A stretch of 64,000 nucleotides of DNA from Takakia lepidozioides. Its lineage: Eukaryota; Streptophyta; Takakiopsida; Takakiales; Takakiaceae. Position numbers and translations under genes: made by a program. The stretch is taken from NCBI GenBank assembly GCA_030704615.1, contig CM060733.1:34722001-34786000 (forward strand). The letters run 5' to 3'. The notes beneath the pieces are model-generated. The model was given only the letters and a program-made list of their open reading frames with translations, did no database searches and was not told the origin of the DNA. Position 1 is the first letter of the stretch. Each line of letters starts with the position of its first letter. Positions 10,831 to 22,999 of the stretch are shown piece after piece.

Positions 10831-11106
10831 GTGTTTTTTTTTCCTGGCGAAAAATCGCCAAATGGCGACCTCAAAACATTAAAATGGAATATTCTGTCGA
10901 AAATTCCCTGTTTTTTCATGGATGAAATCGCCAAACTTCTACAAGGGAAAAAAAAGATGGATGAATTCGCCAAATGTGGATGATATAAATGGATGAAAGT
11001 ACATAGGAGGATGATTCTATCCAAATTTTCAGTGGATGAACAGAATATATAGCTATTTCTTGTAGCCACTCGTGCTATTTTTCAAATTTCAGAAAAAAAT
11101 CACTGC
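10831..11106. repeat. Dispersed repeat, copy 2
   Basis: This is the partner of 9576-9820, in the same orientation. It contains an additional segment near 11015-11050 (ttctatccaaattttcagtg onward) absent from copy 1. Confidence 0.85.
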
Positions 11107-11640
11107 TCCCTTCCCTTTGGCTTCCGAAATCATGAAGGATCTTTGAGGCAGATTATGCGCTTTAGAGACAAATTAAGAAGCAGAATAGGCAGTATGCATT
11201 ATACCCAGCTTCACTGTGTACAGCTCAAAACGATGTACAGCGATCCAAGGCTGCAGAGCTGCCCATTGTGCTTTCCATAATTGCCAGATTGAATTGTAAG
11301 AGACCCTAATTATTAGGGTCAGTTCAGACCTGATGTTATCAACATCGGTAAATCATCATTTTACTATGGTTGTTCCCGGTGTCACTAGGTAGCCTACGTG
11401 GCACGGGCTATCACCAATTAATAATATCGATATTAATATTTACTATTTGACACCCGCCCAAGGAAGCGTAGATTATGGGCCATCTCCCGTGTAACCGTAC
11501 TGCTCTTGGAGCCCGGCACACTTTTCCTCCACCTCTCTACGCCTTGCAAGTTGCCTTCCTCTTGGCACGGGCAGCCTACTAATTTTTCCGTTTTGGGTGC
11601 AACAATCTGCACAGCAGTGTCTATTACTTGCAAAAATGCT
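11107..11640. other. No gene recognised
   Basis: I see only short frames without similarity to known proteins. Confidence 0.4.
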
Positions 11641-11646
11641 CCATAT

Positions 11647-11789
11647 GAAGGGCAAAAAATTCAGGGCCCTTCAAAAGAAAGGCCAGATAAAATCTGAACC
11701 TTTCATCATGAAGGGCTAAGAAAAAGGAAACTTGCAAATGAAAGTCTAAGTTTAATAGTGAAGGGTTCAAGCCTCAATGAACCCTTCAC
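11647..11789. repeat. Cluster of gaaggg hairpins
   Basis: gaagggc at 11647 pairs with gcccttc ending at 11672. gtgaagggttca at 11758-11769 pairs perfectly with tgaacccttcac at 11778-11789 around an 8-base loop. Further tgaaggg words lie at about 11709 and 11808. This looks like a small foldback element or degenerate MITE. Confidence 0.6.
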
Positions 11790-11837
11790 GGTACAAGTGC
11801 TTAATAATGAAGGGTTTCTGCAATGTATAGGGCTAAC

Positions 11838-11950
11838 GGGAGGGCCTCGAGCAGAGGGCCCTCCACTAATTTTCTGCCCAAGGGCGGTAGCCCCAGGCGC
11901 CAGGGCAGAAGCAGAAAATTAGTGGAGGGCCCGACACGAGAGGCCCTCCC
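11838..11950. mobile_element. Foldback/MITE hairpin with 39-bp arms
   Basis: The left arm 11839-11877 (ggagggcctcgagcagaggg, then ccctccactaattttctgc) pairs with the right arm 11911-11949. Only a few mismatches lie around the cgagcag/ctcgtgt segment, and the loop is about 33 bases. It has no coding sequence. Confidence 0.82.
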
Positions 11951-12399
11951 CAGCGTAAAGAACTGGGCACATTTCTTTTTCTTTTTGTAAAAGATGAGCA
12001 GCAGTGCATTACATCGGCCGTAATGTACACTGTCATTTCCAGAGAATGTACAGCCCCTAACAAACGGGAGAATCCACTACATAGGCGCCCCCTAAATACA
12101 CTAGGGGAAATGTGGCCCAGTTATTTACGCGCCCTAGCGGGGCTGCCTGCGTGGCCCGCCCTTCCCCTCCCCCTCACCCCCCGTGGCGGCTCCTGCGTTG
12201 GTCGCGACCAGTCGCTCCCCATTCGCCCGCCCGTCCGCCTCCGCTTCAAACCCGTTGTACATTAATCATGTCACACAGCCATATATCATGCATGTTCAAC
12301 ATGTTCTATGTAACACAGCCATCCATCATCACCAAGATATGACACCTCGACATAGATGCATGGATCGTCACACATAAATTCAAATTTCAACTTCAAAAT
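11951..12399. other. No gene; includes a GC-rich patch at 12110-12250
   Basis: The patch around cccttcccctccccctcacc is much richer in GC than its AT-rich surroundings. I see no coding similarity. Confidence 0.4.
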
Positions 12400-13140
12400 A
12401 AATATTTTAATCGACTGCGGCGGATGATTTCTGTCATGTTTACTTCCGTACGGGCAATTGGCCAATTGGCACGCTGATTAACCTGCATGGCAGCGAGTTG
12501 AGTAGCTACCGACTCACTAAGACTACCCACAGTATTAGTCAACCCTTGGAGGGTGAATTCACCTGGTTTGCATTGCATAGCAGCAGGAACATATGGAGGA
12601 GATGTTGCATTCATGCCAAGCTCTAAGCCCACGAGAGCTTGAAACTTGGCCTGGGGCCGCTGGATTGATTTGCTGAAGTTTGCCATTTTTAAGCTAATCT
12701 CTGCTAGCATGGTCTTATCATTTACAAAATAGCGGCGTTGAGCCCAAGCCTAGATAGCAGGAGGTAAGCCAAGAAAAAGAACACTCTAACCATGCGATCT
12801 CTCTCAGGTACATCAGTAATATTTTCTGCTGCAGCAGATTTCAGGTCAAGGTACTACTGCCATAGCGACTCACCTGGCTTATAGGTGCGCGAGGAGAATT
12901 TGGTGAAGCAGTCCAATGGACGCTCCGTGGGTTTGAACAAGGTCCAGGCCCACTCAACTACAGATGCCCAACTAAGTTGAGGATCATCCATAACAGCTGC
13001 ATACAATAGATTCCTAGCAGCCCCCTTCATGCTCATCCTAAATATAGCGACTTTAAAATTTTGAAGGACTCCATTAACTGCAGCAATATCTCAAACATTT
13101 GTAAATACTGATCAAGTCTTCCCCCATAGTATACTTTGGA
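12400..13140 (-). pseudogene. gag: Retroelement gag fragment
   Basis: On the minus strand, frames read GARNLLYAAVMDDPQL, then WTLFKPTERPLDCFTKFSSR, YKPGESLW, and after frame changes MVRVFFFLAYL and MLAEISLKMANFSKSIQRPQ. The pattern (helical capsid-like region with FxSRxYKPGE and repeated frame breaks) is like an LTR-retroelement Gag. It does not match the Gag at 14-17 kb and so probably comes from another element. The family is inferred. Confidence 0.55.
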
Positions 13141-13556
13141 TGGGAAATGCTTGCGCGTGAGCCTGGCCGCGTGGAGTGCGTGAGCCTAGCCAGGCTCACG
13201 CCACGTCAGCAAGGTTTCCCACGTGTAGGACCTAATTCCGTGGATGCCACCTATTTCCGCGGAATTGTAGGCGACTACCACGCCCCAGATTTGCCAACTT
13301 TATTTTCCAAGAAGTCTCCTCCCTCATCCAAATCTTGGTTGGATGAGAAATCACGGGTGGTTTGTGGATGGTTTTTGTCCACGGGCACAAGATATTGCAG
13401 AGAGTACAATGTCTCGTTACGTAATGAACACGAAGGAGAATGAGTTTGTTCTATCAAAGTTCCTCCCCCCCAATTCACATCCACCTTTCATTGATAGATG
13501 TTCTCTAGACAAACACCAGGAAATTCCTAAAGCGACTTTGCGGTTTATGAAAAAAC

Positions 13557-14075
13557 ATGGTGCAAAACAGGTTGGCAAATGTACAGCCATTGGGATTGAT
13601 AAGAGGAGTTAAGATACAGATTCAAAAGATGATCTTTATGATCACAGTAACTGTATTGAAAATGGATGAAGTCATGGAAGCTTACTCCTTATTGTTGGGA
13701 CGTCCGTGGCTGAAACAGGCCAGGGTATTCCATGACTGGAATTCCCAGTTACTAACTGTGCATGATGGGATGCACAAGATACAAATTACCACTAAGAAAT
13801 CTAGTATATTACCTGCTACGAGAAGACCTCGAGGGGTCAGGGAGTATGACTGGAGGGGAGGACTTGATGAGGAGCAGGAAGCTACCCTGTTCGCTGCACA
13901 CCCAGAGTGGGAGCAGGTTGCAGAGATGCAGCTAGAAGGCCTAAGTTGTTTAAAAGGTATCTGCTGTGGTGTAGTGACAGCAACATCAATTGAAGGTGAA
14001 ACAAGCAGTTACCCACCACATTTCTATGAAGAAAGAGAGGGAGAAATGGAAATCCTAGAGGAACAGCCACTGTGA
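13557..14075 (+). pseudogene. Gypsy protease C-terminal segment, inverted relative to its gag
   Basis: The plus-strand frame reads VQPLGLIRGVKIQIQ and then SLLLGRPWLKQARVFHDW, the usual second half of plant Ty3/Gypsy retropepsin (GRPWL motif followed by a D-W segment). The catalytic first half (LIDGGSGVNIIS) lies on the minus strand near 14170. The two halves of one domain therefore face each other, indicating an inversion or head-to-head recombination near 14080-14150. Confidence 0.75.
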
Positions 14076-14089
14076 GTTTTAGGATGAAG

Positions 14090-17000
14090 TGGTGACTGGT
14101 TGGACAATCACAGCTGATGAGCAGGTGAGAGAAGTGAATGTGGGAACTGATGATATTCACTCCAGAGCCTCCATCTATCAGTATATCAGTTAGTTCTGTG
14201 CTTCCAATTCTCAACTGGATTACTGACATAGAATCATCAAAGTCCATGACTGTTTATCGCCCTTCCGGCTTCACATTATAACTGGTCACCTTGCTGTTCA
14301 GGTCTGTGTTCCATGTCACATGGGCAATTCGATTGATTGCTTGATACAGCCTGTGTCTACAATAAGGTGCCACAGCTAATAGCTGTCCAATGGTAATCTC
14401 CGCTTTGGACTGGCATATTACTTCAGCCAAAGTCCCTGCATTACCTCTGCATGTCTGCAGCTTCTTTCTTCCCTTCATCCTCACTCACTTCCTCTCTTTC
14501 AGAATCAGAGGAATCTGCCATAGGAATATCAGTACTCTTCTGCATTTCCCTTATGGTATCTGCCACTTCCTTGTGCAGTTCCTTCTCATCTCTCTAAGCC
14601 TCATCATCTTCAGGCACATCACTGCCATCTTCATTATCATCATCTTCCTCATCTACTGGAGGTATTAGTTTGGCTTTGCTTCTCGTTACTATCATTATAC
14701 TTACTTCTGATACAACACATGGCCTAACCATATGAGCTGCCATCACTGGCCCCTCATTCACAGGAGCTCTCATCTCATTCTGGTGTCTGATCCAGAATGG
14801 ACAAGCTGCCTTGCGATGGCCTGCCTGATTACAATAGTAACACAGTTCTTCCCATTAGGTCCTCGCCCTTGGTCTGTTCTGGATTGTTTCTGTAATCCTG
14901 ATTCCCTGGCTGGTAATTCCCCCTTGGATTACCCTGATAGTTGCCTCTGGAATTTCCTTGGTAATTCCCTCTTGGATTACCTCTCCCTTCCATGCCATTG
15001 TTATAACCACCAGGCCTACCATAGTGGTCCTGATCACTGTTTCTTCTTGGCTGGGGCTGCACTTGATGCACCCTTACTTGCCTAGGTTCTCTAGCTGATG
15101 TCATTCTGTTGTAGTAACAATTCTCAGTAGAATGGTTATCCATTTTACAGATAGTACAGTGTTTCTCCTTCATGTGGCATTCAGTGGTGGTATGGCCTTC
15201 ATTCTGGCACTTTGCACACCAAACACCCTTCCTCCAATGTGTTGCAGCCTCTGTGGCATACTTCTTCAAGATTTCTTCTAATCTTTTCTCATAGTTATCC
15301 CTCTTCAACTTCTCCTTCCTCTTACTCTTCCTTTTCAGCTCTTGCTCTTCTTCCTCATCTGACTCATCCTCAGAGTCCTCATCATCCCTTTTCTCTCTCC
15401 TGAGCATTCCCAATTGCTCAATTATGTTCGCTGTTTCAAATGCCGCCTCCACTGTATTATGGGGTAACATATCCACTTTCTTTTGCAACTCTGGTCTTAG
15501 TCCACTCACAAACCAAGTCTTCTGTAAACCTGGTGCTGGTACAGCAGCCAGCTTTTTCATCATCAATTCCATCTTTTCCATATACTCCTCAACAGTTTCA
15601 TGCTTCTTTTGCTTTAACTGTTGTAAACTTCCATACACTTCATCCTCAGTTTTACTTGTCCTAAACCTATTTCGGAATGTTGTATTCAAGTCCATTCCAG
15701 GTTAGGAAATGATTATCAGGGAATCTTGCATACCATTCACTTGCTTTCTTGATAAGTGAACAAGGAAACAGTCTCATCTTGGCATCATCGCCATTCTCAT
15801 TGTTCACAATACACATGTGCTCAAATTGACTAATGTGTACATCAAGATTCCATTTTCCTGAATATATTGGAAAAGGTGGTTTTGCCCGTGTTGGTTGTAA
15901 CGCCATCTGTGGCCCTACCTTCTGCCCACTGACAATGCTGGCCCCCTTGCTGGTGCTGGTCCTTGAGGACCTGTTGTAGTTGTGGTGGAACTTCCACCAA
16001 GTGGTGGCCCCTGAGCACTCCCTGCTACTGGCCCCACTATATTCACAGTATTCCCAGCTCCAGTTGCACTACTTCCCACACTCCCTGTCCCCCCAGAGCC
16101 AGATCCAGGCTGCCCGCCTGATCCCCTGAGCCGACACTTCGTTGGCCTGTGATCCAAGTGCTCTACTTGATCCAGGTCCAATGGGTTGGGATGTCCTGGT
16201 TGTAGTCTCAACCTCAGCTGTTGGGTCTACTTCTTCATACTCTTCCTCTTCCAATTTCTTCTCTCTGTTTTCATCCTCCAAGTCTGCCCTTGGGTTTCTT
16301 CTTCACTCATGTAACTCAACTGCAATGGTGTTGGAGAGTCTGAACTCTCCGTTGGCTCTGCCACATCCTCTCCTCCTTCTTCATCTTCCGTCTCAGAAAC
16401 TGGAGTTCCTGCTTTTGGTGTTCCATGCCAACTCTTATCAAAGATTTCTGTCAAATCTTTTATCCAGGGATGTACCTCAGATCTTTCACCTCGTGGTTGA
16501 TCTTCTTCCAGTACCAATTCCTTAATCTTTCTTGCAAAGAAAAGAAGGAGTGGCATCCAACTCTAGTTCTTCCGGTATGGATGATGTACTCTCTGATCTT
16601 AATGGTGTGAGAGGTCCAGATGATTCCCCTATGTCTATTCCTCTCTCCCAAAGATATGGATAATTAGCTTTCAGATAACTTTCTCTTTTTGCTGAATATC
16701 TCTGGAGTCTAGCTTCTCTTTCATCACTCATGTCCCATGTCTTTCATTTATTTAATGTGGCAATAACCAAAACTCTCTTCTGTAGTATCTCTCGTATATG
16801 CCTGGGTTTCTTTCAAGCTTCAATGCACCCTTGGCTATACTAGAAGTCTCCGTTACCATATAACCATATGGCAAACAAGTCTGGAAAGCTGTTCTTGGTG
16901 TGAGTTTGATCCACAGAATATCCTTTGGAATCCAATTCTTTACTAGTACAAGCTCTTCATGCATATGAGTATAAACATTCACCTTCCTTTCCTCCCAGCC

Positions 17001-17250
17001 TTCAAACTCTACTCGCTTAATGGATAGCAATGCTATCACATAAACAGTGTTGGTAACCAACGTGTTCTTCCTCTACAGGCCACCTGATAATTCTTTATCA
17101 CTCCTTTCTCCAAACCCCACTCAGGGTCAGCATCAATGCACTCTCTTAAGAATTTTTTCTTTAGACAACCATCTGGCAATTCCAAGAACCTCTGAAAGAA
17201 TTGTTTTGGACAATCTTCCTTCTCAGTTTCACAGGGAATGTGATTCACAT
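14090..17250 (-). pseudogene. gag-pol: Ty3/Gypsy gag-protease polyprotein
   Basis: Read from 17250 downward on the minus strand. The N-terminal part (CLKKKFLRECIDADPEWGL, 17.2-16.75 kb) is followed by an acidic/Pro-Thr-rich region (16.7-15.9 kb). The capsid region has FRNRFRTSKTEDEV and QKKHETVEEYMEKMELMMKK (15.7-15.5 kb), then a Lys/Glu-rich stretch. Three CCHC knuckles follow: CAKCQNEGHTTTEC, CTICKMDNHSTENC (15.2-15.1 kb) and CYYCNQAGHRKAAC (about 14.84 kb), plus an Arg/Gly/Asn-rich nucleic-acid-binding repeat. The protease half-site is LTDILIDGGSGVNIIS (about 14.2 kb). Several frame changes and stops occur and no RT follows, so the element is broken. Confidence 0.85.
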
Positions 17251-17350
17251 CAAATTCTTTAATTCACATCAAATTCTTTAATTCTCCAACCACCATGATC
17301 CCACCAGATGTCTGTCACATCTGGTTGTTCATGACCCAGGTCCCCAGTAT

Positions 17351-18178
17351 GGTCGCCAAATGTCGAACGGCTTTTACTCACCCATCCCTTCGCTATCCGA
17401 GGTGGAAACTCCAAGATAGAAGAGTTGGATATCTCTAAGCACTCAGCCCGCTCAGTACTATCAGTCATGACCTGCAGCTAGTGAATCATGGTTGTGCTTC
17501 CCATTTGTATTCCTTCTTGCCTTCATGTTATCAATTTACCTTATCTGATACTGAAGCATCAGATTGCTTCAGTATCTACTTAGTTCCAGTTAATCATGCA
17601 TTCATTTCACAGCTTCACTCATGTCTCTCTACACAGTGTGATTGTATCGAATAAGTATCAGATTATGATATATCAGGTATCAGGCCAATGCCATGGTGAC
17701 ACTAATCCGCCCTACAGTATCACTACAGCTCTGCATGTAATAAGCATCTACTGTTCATCTTTCCTCCTTCTCTGTGCTCTCGTTCTTGCTCTCCGCCTGA
17801 TCTCCTCTTCCCATGACCCAAAAGCGCTCCTCGTGAAGTGATCATCTTTCCGTTATCGCTCTCCTTATCTGCCCGCAAGCTGTTCTAACCACCTAACTAA
17901 CTAAATGTCATCCCTGAAGTAACACGTTCCCTCTGCAGATGTCGTTCCCTCACAGTCGTTCCCTCACAGTCGTTCCATGTCAATGATAACTGTTCCCCAT
18001 GTACTGTGACAGGCTGTGTCAAGCTGTGCCGAGCTGTGATTGGCTGTGTAAGGTTGTGTCGGGCTGTGACTGGCTGTATCGGGCTGTGTCGGGCTGTATA
18101 CCCCCCTTAAAGCCTACTGTTGCCACCCCTAAGGCTCCTGTTGGTCTCAGTCTGCGCAAAAATTAAGGGTACCCAACA
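17351..18178 (-). repeat. Gypsy 5' LTR and primer-binding site
   Basis: On the minus strand the LTR starts TGTTGGGTACCC at 18178 and ends CGTTCGACA at 17361 (818 bp). It abuts TTTGGCGACC (17360-17351), a Gypsy-style primer-binding site, and gag follows downstream. No 3' LTR partner was found near 12-13 kb, consistent with truncation. It contains a GC-rich minisatellite near its start. Confidence 0.75.
18009..18101. repeat. Minisatellite of ggctgtgtcg-type units
   Basis: About nine imperfect 10-11-bp units (ggctgtgtca, agctgtgccg, ggctgtgac and similar) lie in the LTR. A shorter tcgttccctcacag repeat is at 17942-17980. Confidence 0.8.
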
Positions 18179-18183
18179 GAACC

Positions 18184-19900
18184 CGTAAAAGCGTCCAAGT
18201 CCCAAGCAGCCCTCTAACATCTTGCCCCAATCAGTACAGTGCGAAGAGGTAGCATGATTTTACAGCACCGAGAGAAGACCCATGGACTTCCTCCGGTTTA
18301 TCTTCAAACCAGACCCTAAGCAAAAAATGTGCAAGGCCTAAAGAGCATGGTCTATATTTTTTCGGGATAAATTGTCCAGCAGTAAAGAGGTATCATCAGC
18401 GTACATGGACAGTTTAACCATTTCCGGTGAGAAGGTAGGTAAATGAAGACCAACGATATCCTGCCTAGCTCAAAGAGGTGTCTTAGAGAATGATTCTGCT
18501 GCAATGAGAAAGAGGAAGGGAGCTAAGGGGCATCCCTGTCTGACCGACCTTGAGATAGGGAAAGACTAGGAGATGACACCATTGACCATAACCTTGCTAT
18601 AGGCCGACCGAAGAAGGATCCCAACCCAAGACAAGAAGTGGCCATTCATGCCAGTCTTTTCCAGCGCAGCTAGGAGGAAAGTCCAATCTATTGAGTCAAA
18701 AGCCTTTTCAAAGTCCAGCATTAAGAAAGCAAGGGATTGGTTGTTCAAGGTAGCTCGGTGAAGTGCTTCGTGGGCAAGCAAAATGTTATCCAAAATCATG
18801 CGATCTTTAAGGAAGCCAGTTTGTTCTTTCCTAATGATTTTTGGAAGTAGGGGTTGGATTCTGAGAGCAAGCGCTTGGCGATAATTTTCTAAGTAGTAAT
18901 TGAGCAGGGTGATGGCCGGTAGTTAGCTATATTATCTCTCTCCCTTTCTTTGTAGATCAGAGTGATGAGACCTTCTGAAAATCTGAGAAGGCATCAACTA
19001 TTTGTGGAGAATGTCGTTGGCCATATAGAGGAAATCGTCACCCAGGGTAGACCACATAACTTTGAACAGCTCTACAGGCAGACCGTCCGGACCAGGGCTT
19101 TAAAGGGAGGGCAGGGCCTCCACAGCTTTCCCAAGTTCAGACTCAGTAAACGGTTCTACCAGTTTGACTTTATCCTCCTCCGAAAGGGAACATGGGATGT
19201 TTATGAGGAGAGCCCTCCTAGCCTCCACTACCTTAGAAGTGTGATCTCTTTTCTGAAAAAGCTGTCTGAAGAAGTCAGCAGCAATGTTGGCCATCTTCTT
19301 TGGGACAACACTTTGGATACCAAAGACATCAGACAGAGAGGGTATCAAAGTAGATGCACGACGTTGGGTAGCTTTGACAAAAAAAAATTAGACATCTTCT
19401 CCCCTTTAAGCGACCAATTGACCCCTGCCTTGGTCCTCATAAACTGCTCCTCGGAATGTGACAGTAACGAGCGGTTCTTCTTAGCAATTTTGTAAGAGAT
19501 CTAGGTTTGGGGGTCATCCTTTCTACCTTGGATCTGCAGCTGACATACATGAAGGCATTTAGTCAACGCTTTCTCTTTTCTAGAGTGCTCAGAGCAGTAG
19601 AACCTATCCAAACGAGCTAGCTAGGGAGATGTTTGGAGCATGTAAATTTCAGCTCTCCTACATTGGGGGGGTAGCATCCAACATACCAACCACCAAGCAA
19701 AGCGAATCCCATGCATCTCTTTCAACAGCAGAAAGACCATGGACGTTTGAGCCAAAGCGTCATTGTCACACTCCACCATATTAAAATCCCCTCCCAATAT
19801 CCAATGTTGAATGTCCATACGCTGCATCATTCTCAACCTTACAGTAGACCAAATATCAATATGTTCGACTTCATTGTTAGGGGCATAACCCTATTTTAAC
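18184..19900 (-). mobile_element. LINE (L1-type) fragment: endonuclease end and reverse transcriptase
   Basis: Read on the minus strand. The distal apurinic endonuclease motif is WILGGDFNMVE (about 19795-19770), followed by a linker with FRQLFQKRDHTSK and EEDKVKLVEPFTESELGKAV (19.3-19.1 kb). RT blocks are LMLDFEKAFDSIDWTFL (about 18.7 kb), SVRQGCPLAPFLFLIAAE (about 18.5 kb) and the catalytic YADDTSLLLDN (18392-18403). Non-LTR elements use this endonuclease and RT for target-primed reverse transcription. Stops and frame shifts are present. The 5' end is truncated, and the RT is cut at 18184 where the Gypsy LTR begins, suggesting that the Gypsy element inserted into the LINE. Confidence 0.9.
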
Positions 19901-20831
19901 TAATTCTGGACTTTTGGCTTAAATCCGGACCAAACTTAATATATATTTGAATTAAAATTAATTCAAATGTTAATAATATAGGTCATCTTCATCAAGTTAT
20001 TTTAATATTTTACTGCCCTTCTCACACCCAAAACATTATTTCAATGGCATCGTCTCTTAATATTGTGCTTGTCAACATGAAGATTCAATGAAAAATTACT
20101 ATCAAGTTGTATCGAGTATGTAGAGTAGGAGTCTACCCCATGTTCGATTCGACACATTTATTTATCGTGATTACATAATGTAATATTACATCATTCGATT
20201 TCCCAATGGACGTTCAATGAATTGTTCAGTATTGCAACTTCACAAGCACTTCAATGTCAAATGGACATCTTATATGTCACATTTTGAAGCAAGTATAACA
20301 TCACCTGTAATTTACAAAGTTCAATCACACAGAGGGAGTGCACTTGTCTCTCCCCCCTACTGCGCCAAGATGCTAGCTTCGTTGAGAAGCGGCGGGGTTG
20401 CATGGAGCATCTGCATGCAAGACACGTCGTCCCTGAACGGTCCAGAGTCGCGCTAAAATAAGGTTGTTTCAAAACAGACGTACGCGCCTAGGGGAATTTT
20501 TGGTTGTCGCTTCAGTGGTGGTGTCTTCTCCACGTCCTCTGCTCATACAATTTCATCCTAGTTGCTTTTCATCTTCAGTTATGACACATCACATCTTAAG
20601 ATAGAATGAACGGGTGGCTAAACGGCTGGTGTCTGTAAAAAACCGTTGGATACAGGCAGTTAATGATTACATATGATACCTTGTCAGATGGGTAATGTGG
20701 ATGGATGAGGATAGATGGCCTAGTGCAAAGTGGAATGAAACTGCTCATCCAGGAGCCGTGCATCGGCAGTGACGTTCCTGTATGGGCGCTTCGATCATGT
20801 TGTTTGATGCTATCCCCAGACGTACGGCTCG
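19901..20831. other. No gene recognised
   Basis: AT-rich up to about 20200. A few short frames lie at 20217-20456 without known similarity. This may be upstream sequence of the transposase that follows. Confidence 0.4.
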
Positions 20832-22950
20832 TTGCTCCAGTGCTGGCACACTTTGTTGGACACTGTTCCCGTACTCTTCTCTGCTTTACGAATGGTTCTC
20901 ACAGGAGAGTTGGTAAAATTCTACTGTGCTTACAAATCGCTCCCCCTCACCAAAGTGCCAGATGCCAATGGGATGGCAACCATGGGAGAGGATGTCCTCT
21001 GTAGAAGCTTGGATCTGCAAGTTGGAACTGTGCATGTGGAGAAAGAAGTGCACGACTCCGCCAGTAGGGTCGACAATATGATGATTCTGGAGCCATTCGT
21101 GTGCGATGACCGTATTAGACAATGGAGAGTTCCAACAGGCACTTACCGCATGCACGGGGATCAACGATATTCATCTGCAGGTTCTACACTCACACCAGGA
21201 ACTGCCACTTCGGTGGCTCCGGCCTTCACACCTGCTACAATTAAGAAAGAGGACACCAGCACATCGACGGTTTTTGTCGTCCTCTCGGAAAGCTCGGGTG
21301 ACGACGACATCTCTGAGATTCCACCACCTCCAACACACCTATTTTTTGTCGAAGAACCAGATGTGCAGGAGATAGGCAGTGTCGTTCCAAAGTTGCAGTC
21401 TATGAAAGGCTTGCCAAACTGCAGAAATGACGTGCGTGGAATTGCATGGGGGACAATAAATATTATAAGAGCAAAATACCTTCCCGCAGAATTTGATGGA
21501 GATGTGGTTTTTGAGCTGCCACCTCTGACGTCTTGTGGAGGTTTGCGGGGACTCATGCAAGGGATGGACAAGAAGCACGACGGACACCCTTGGTGTCGAA
21601 CTAAGACAACCAACATACATAACCCTCATGGCTTGTCTTTCCGTAGATCAGTCTGCGTTGGGCACCTACGTTGTGGAAATGAAGCCTGCAACTGCCTGAC
21701 ATTGAGAGGCTCTCCAAACGAGACAGAGTGGGAGGGTTGCACGGATAACCCATTCGAGGTTGGGTGCCCACCTCCTAAAAACACGACGTTGCCTGCAAAT
21801 ATTGCAAAAATACGGCTCCAACATGCATTGGCGCATGCAAGGCCCGCATGTACTATGTGCTCCATCGTTTTCGCGGCCTTACCCAAGCTTGTGTTCATCT
21901 CGGCAATCATACCCACCCCGTATCGAAAGGGGATTGTCAAGAAAGTCTTGAAACAATTCGGGGACTTCTACGGCACGAGGTGGAGGAATGCTCCTTATGC
22001 ACCGCCATCTGCAATTGCACTTTCTGCAAGCAAGAGCTTCTTGCAAAAACACATTCTAGGAGGATCGGAAGAGAACATAGAGAAATTGGACAGCGAAAAA
22101 CTGGACGTCGTTATAGACTATTTCTCGACCCTTAGTTCACCAAATATACGCAACCAGATCAACGCACTCAGAATGGGAACAGGGAGCACAGGTTATGTGG
22201 ATAACATCCTAGAATTGAAGCAGAAAAGCATGTACGACTTCATTCAAGACAATGTTTTTCCTAGTGAGGGGTCGTTGTTCTTATTCAAGATGTCCACAGT
22301 TGCGGAAGGAAGTGGAATTAGCTTGGTCCGCAGAATGCAGCCCGGTGGCGATCTCCAGAAATCCTGACTCATGTTTGATTATGTGAAACGTGTGAAGGGT
22401 CGGATAACCATGGCTGCCCATGTGTACGATCCTTCTTACCAAAGAGTTATGACAATTGTAGTGTGTAACATGCAATCCAAAGACACTGAGTCTCAAATCC
22501 TGATGTGGAAGTCCCTTGTGAAAGTCATGAGAAATCATGGTGTGTCAGATCCAAACTTTCATGGACTTATGGCCGATAGCGCGCGGGCAAATTGGAATGC
22601 AGTCCGGTCTGTTTTTGGAAGTGGTGATCCGAAAATACCCATAATGGGCAGGGAGCGCACTTGCCTGTTCCATTGGACTTAGTCCCTCCGAAGGCACACC
22701 AAGAATTGCATAAAATCAGAGTTGCAGGAGGAACACATGAGACTCTACCGGCTGTATAAAGATGTGACAAGCAAGATCGAAGCAAACTCCTTATACCAAA
22801 CTATAAGGGCATGGTGGTACTCCTCCGATGCAGCAAGTCAGGATGGCCTCAAAGAACTTGACGACTGGATGGGATTCTGACACTTCAGATACAAACAGTG
22901 GGGAGGGTTCATGACAAGAGTAAGGTCCCTTCTAAATTTCCGATGTTTGC
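20832..22950 (+). pseudogene. DDE transposase with GCM/WRKY-like zinc domain, decayed
   Basis: The long frame 20832-22367 has a non-conserved N-terminus and then a Cys/His-rich domain: HPWCRTKTTNIHNPHGLSF, SVCVGHLRCGNEACNC, a Trp-containing segment and ACTMC. This resembles the GCM/WRKY-clan DNA-binding domain of some MULE-like transposases. A frame change near 21850 interrupts it (the continuing frame reads ACVHLGNHTHPVSKGDCQES). The catalytic core follows: FDYVKRVKG, AHVYDPSYQRV (candidate first Asp), FHGLMADSARANWNAVR (second Asp), RTCLFHW and FRYKQWGGF. Three in-frame stops (22365-22367, near 22680, near 22878) each replace an expected Trp or Gln by a single transition. Family assignment is from memory of domain layout; no terminal repeats were identified. 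Confidence 0.7.
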
Positions 22951-22961
22951 ATGAGTTCAAT

Positions 22962-22999
22962 TTGAAATGAACCTTGTGTTAACACGAGGTTGATTTCAA
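22962..22999. repeat. 38-bp near-perfect palindrome
   Basis: ttgaaatgaaccttgtgtt at 22962-22980 is the reverse complement of 22981-22999 at 17 of 19 positions, with no loop. Its core word accttgtgttaacac is a diverged version of the unit core in the array at 23177-23609. Confidence 0.9.
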
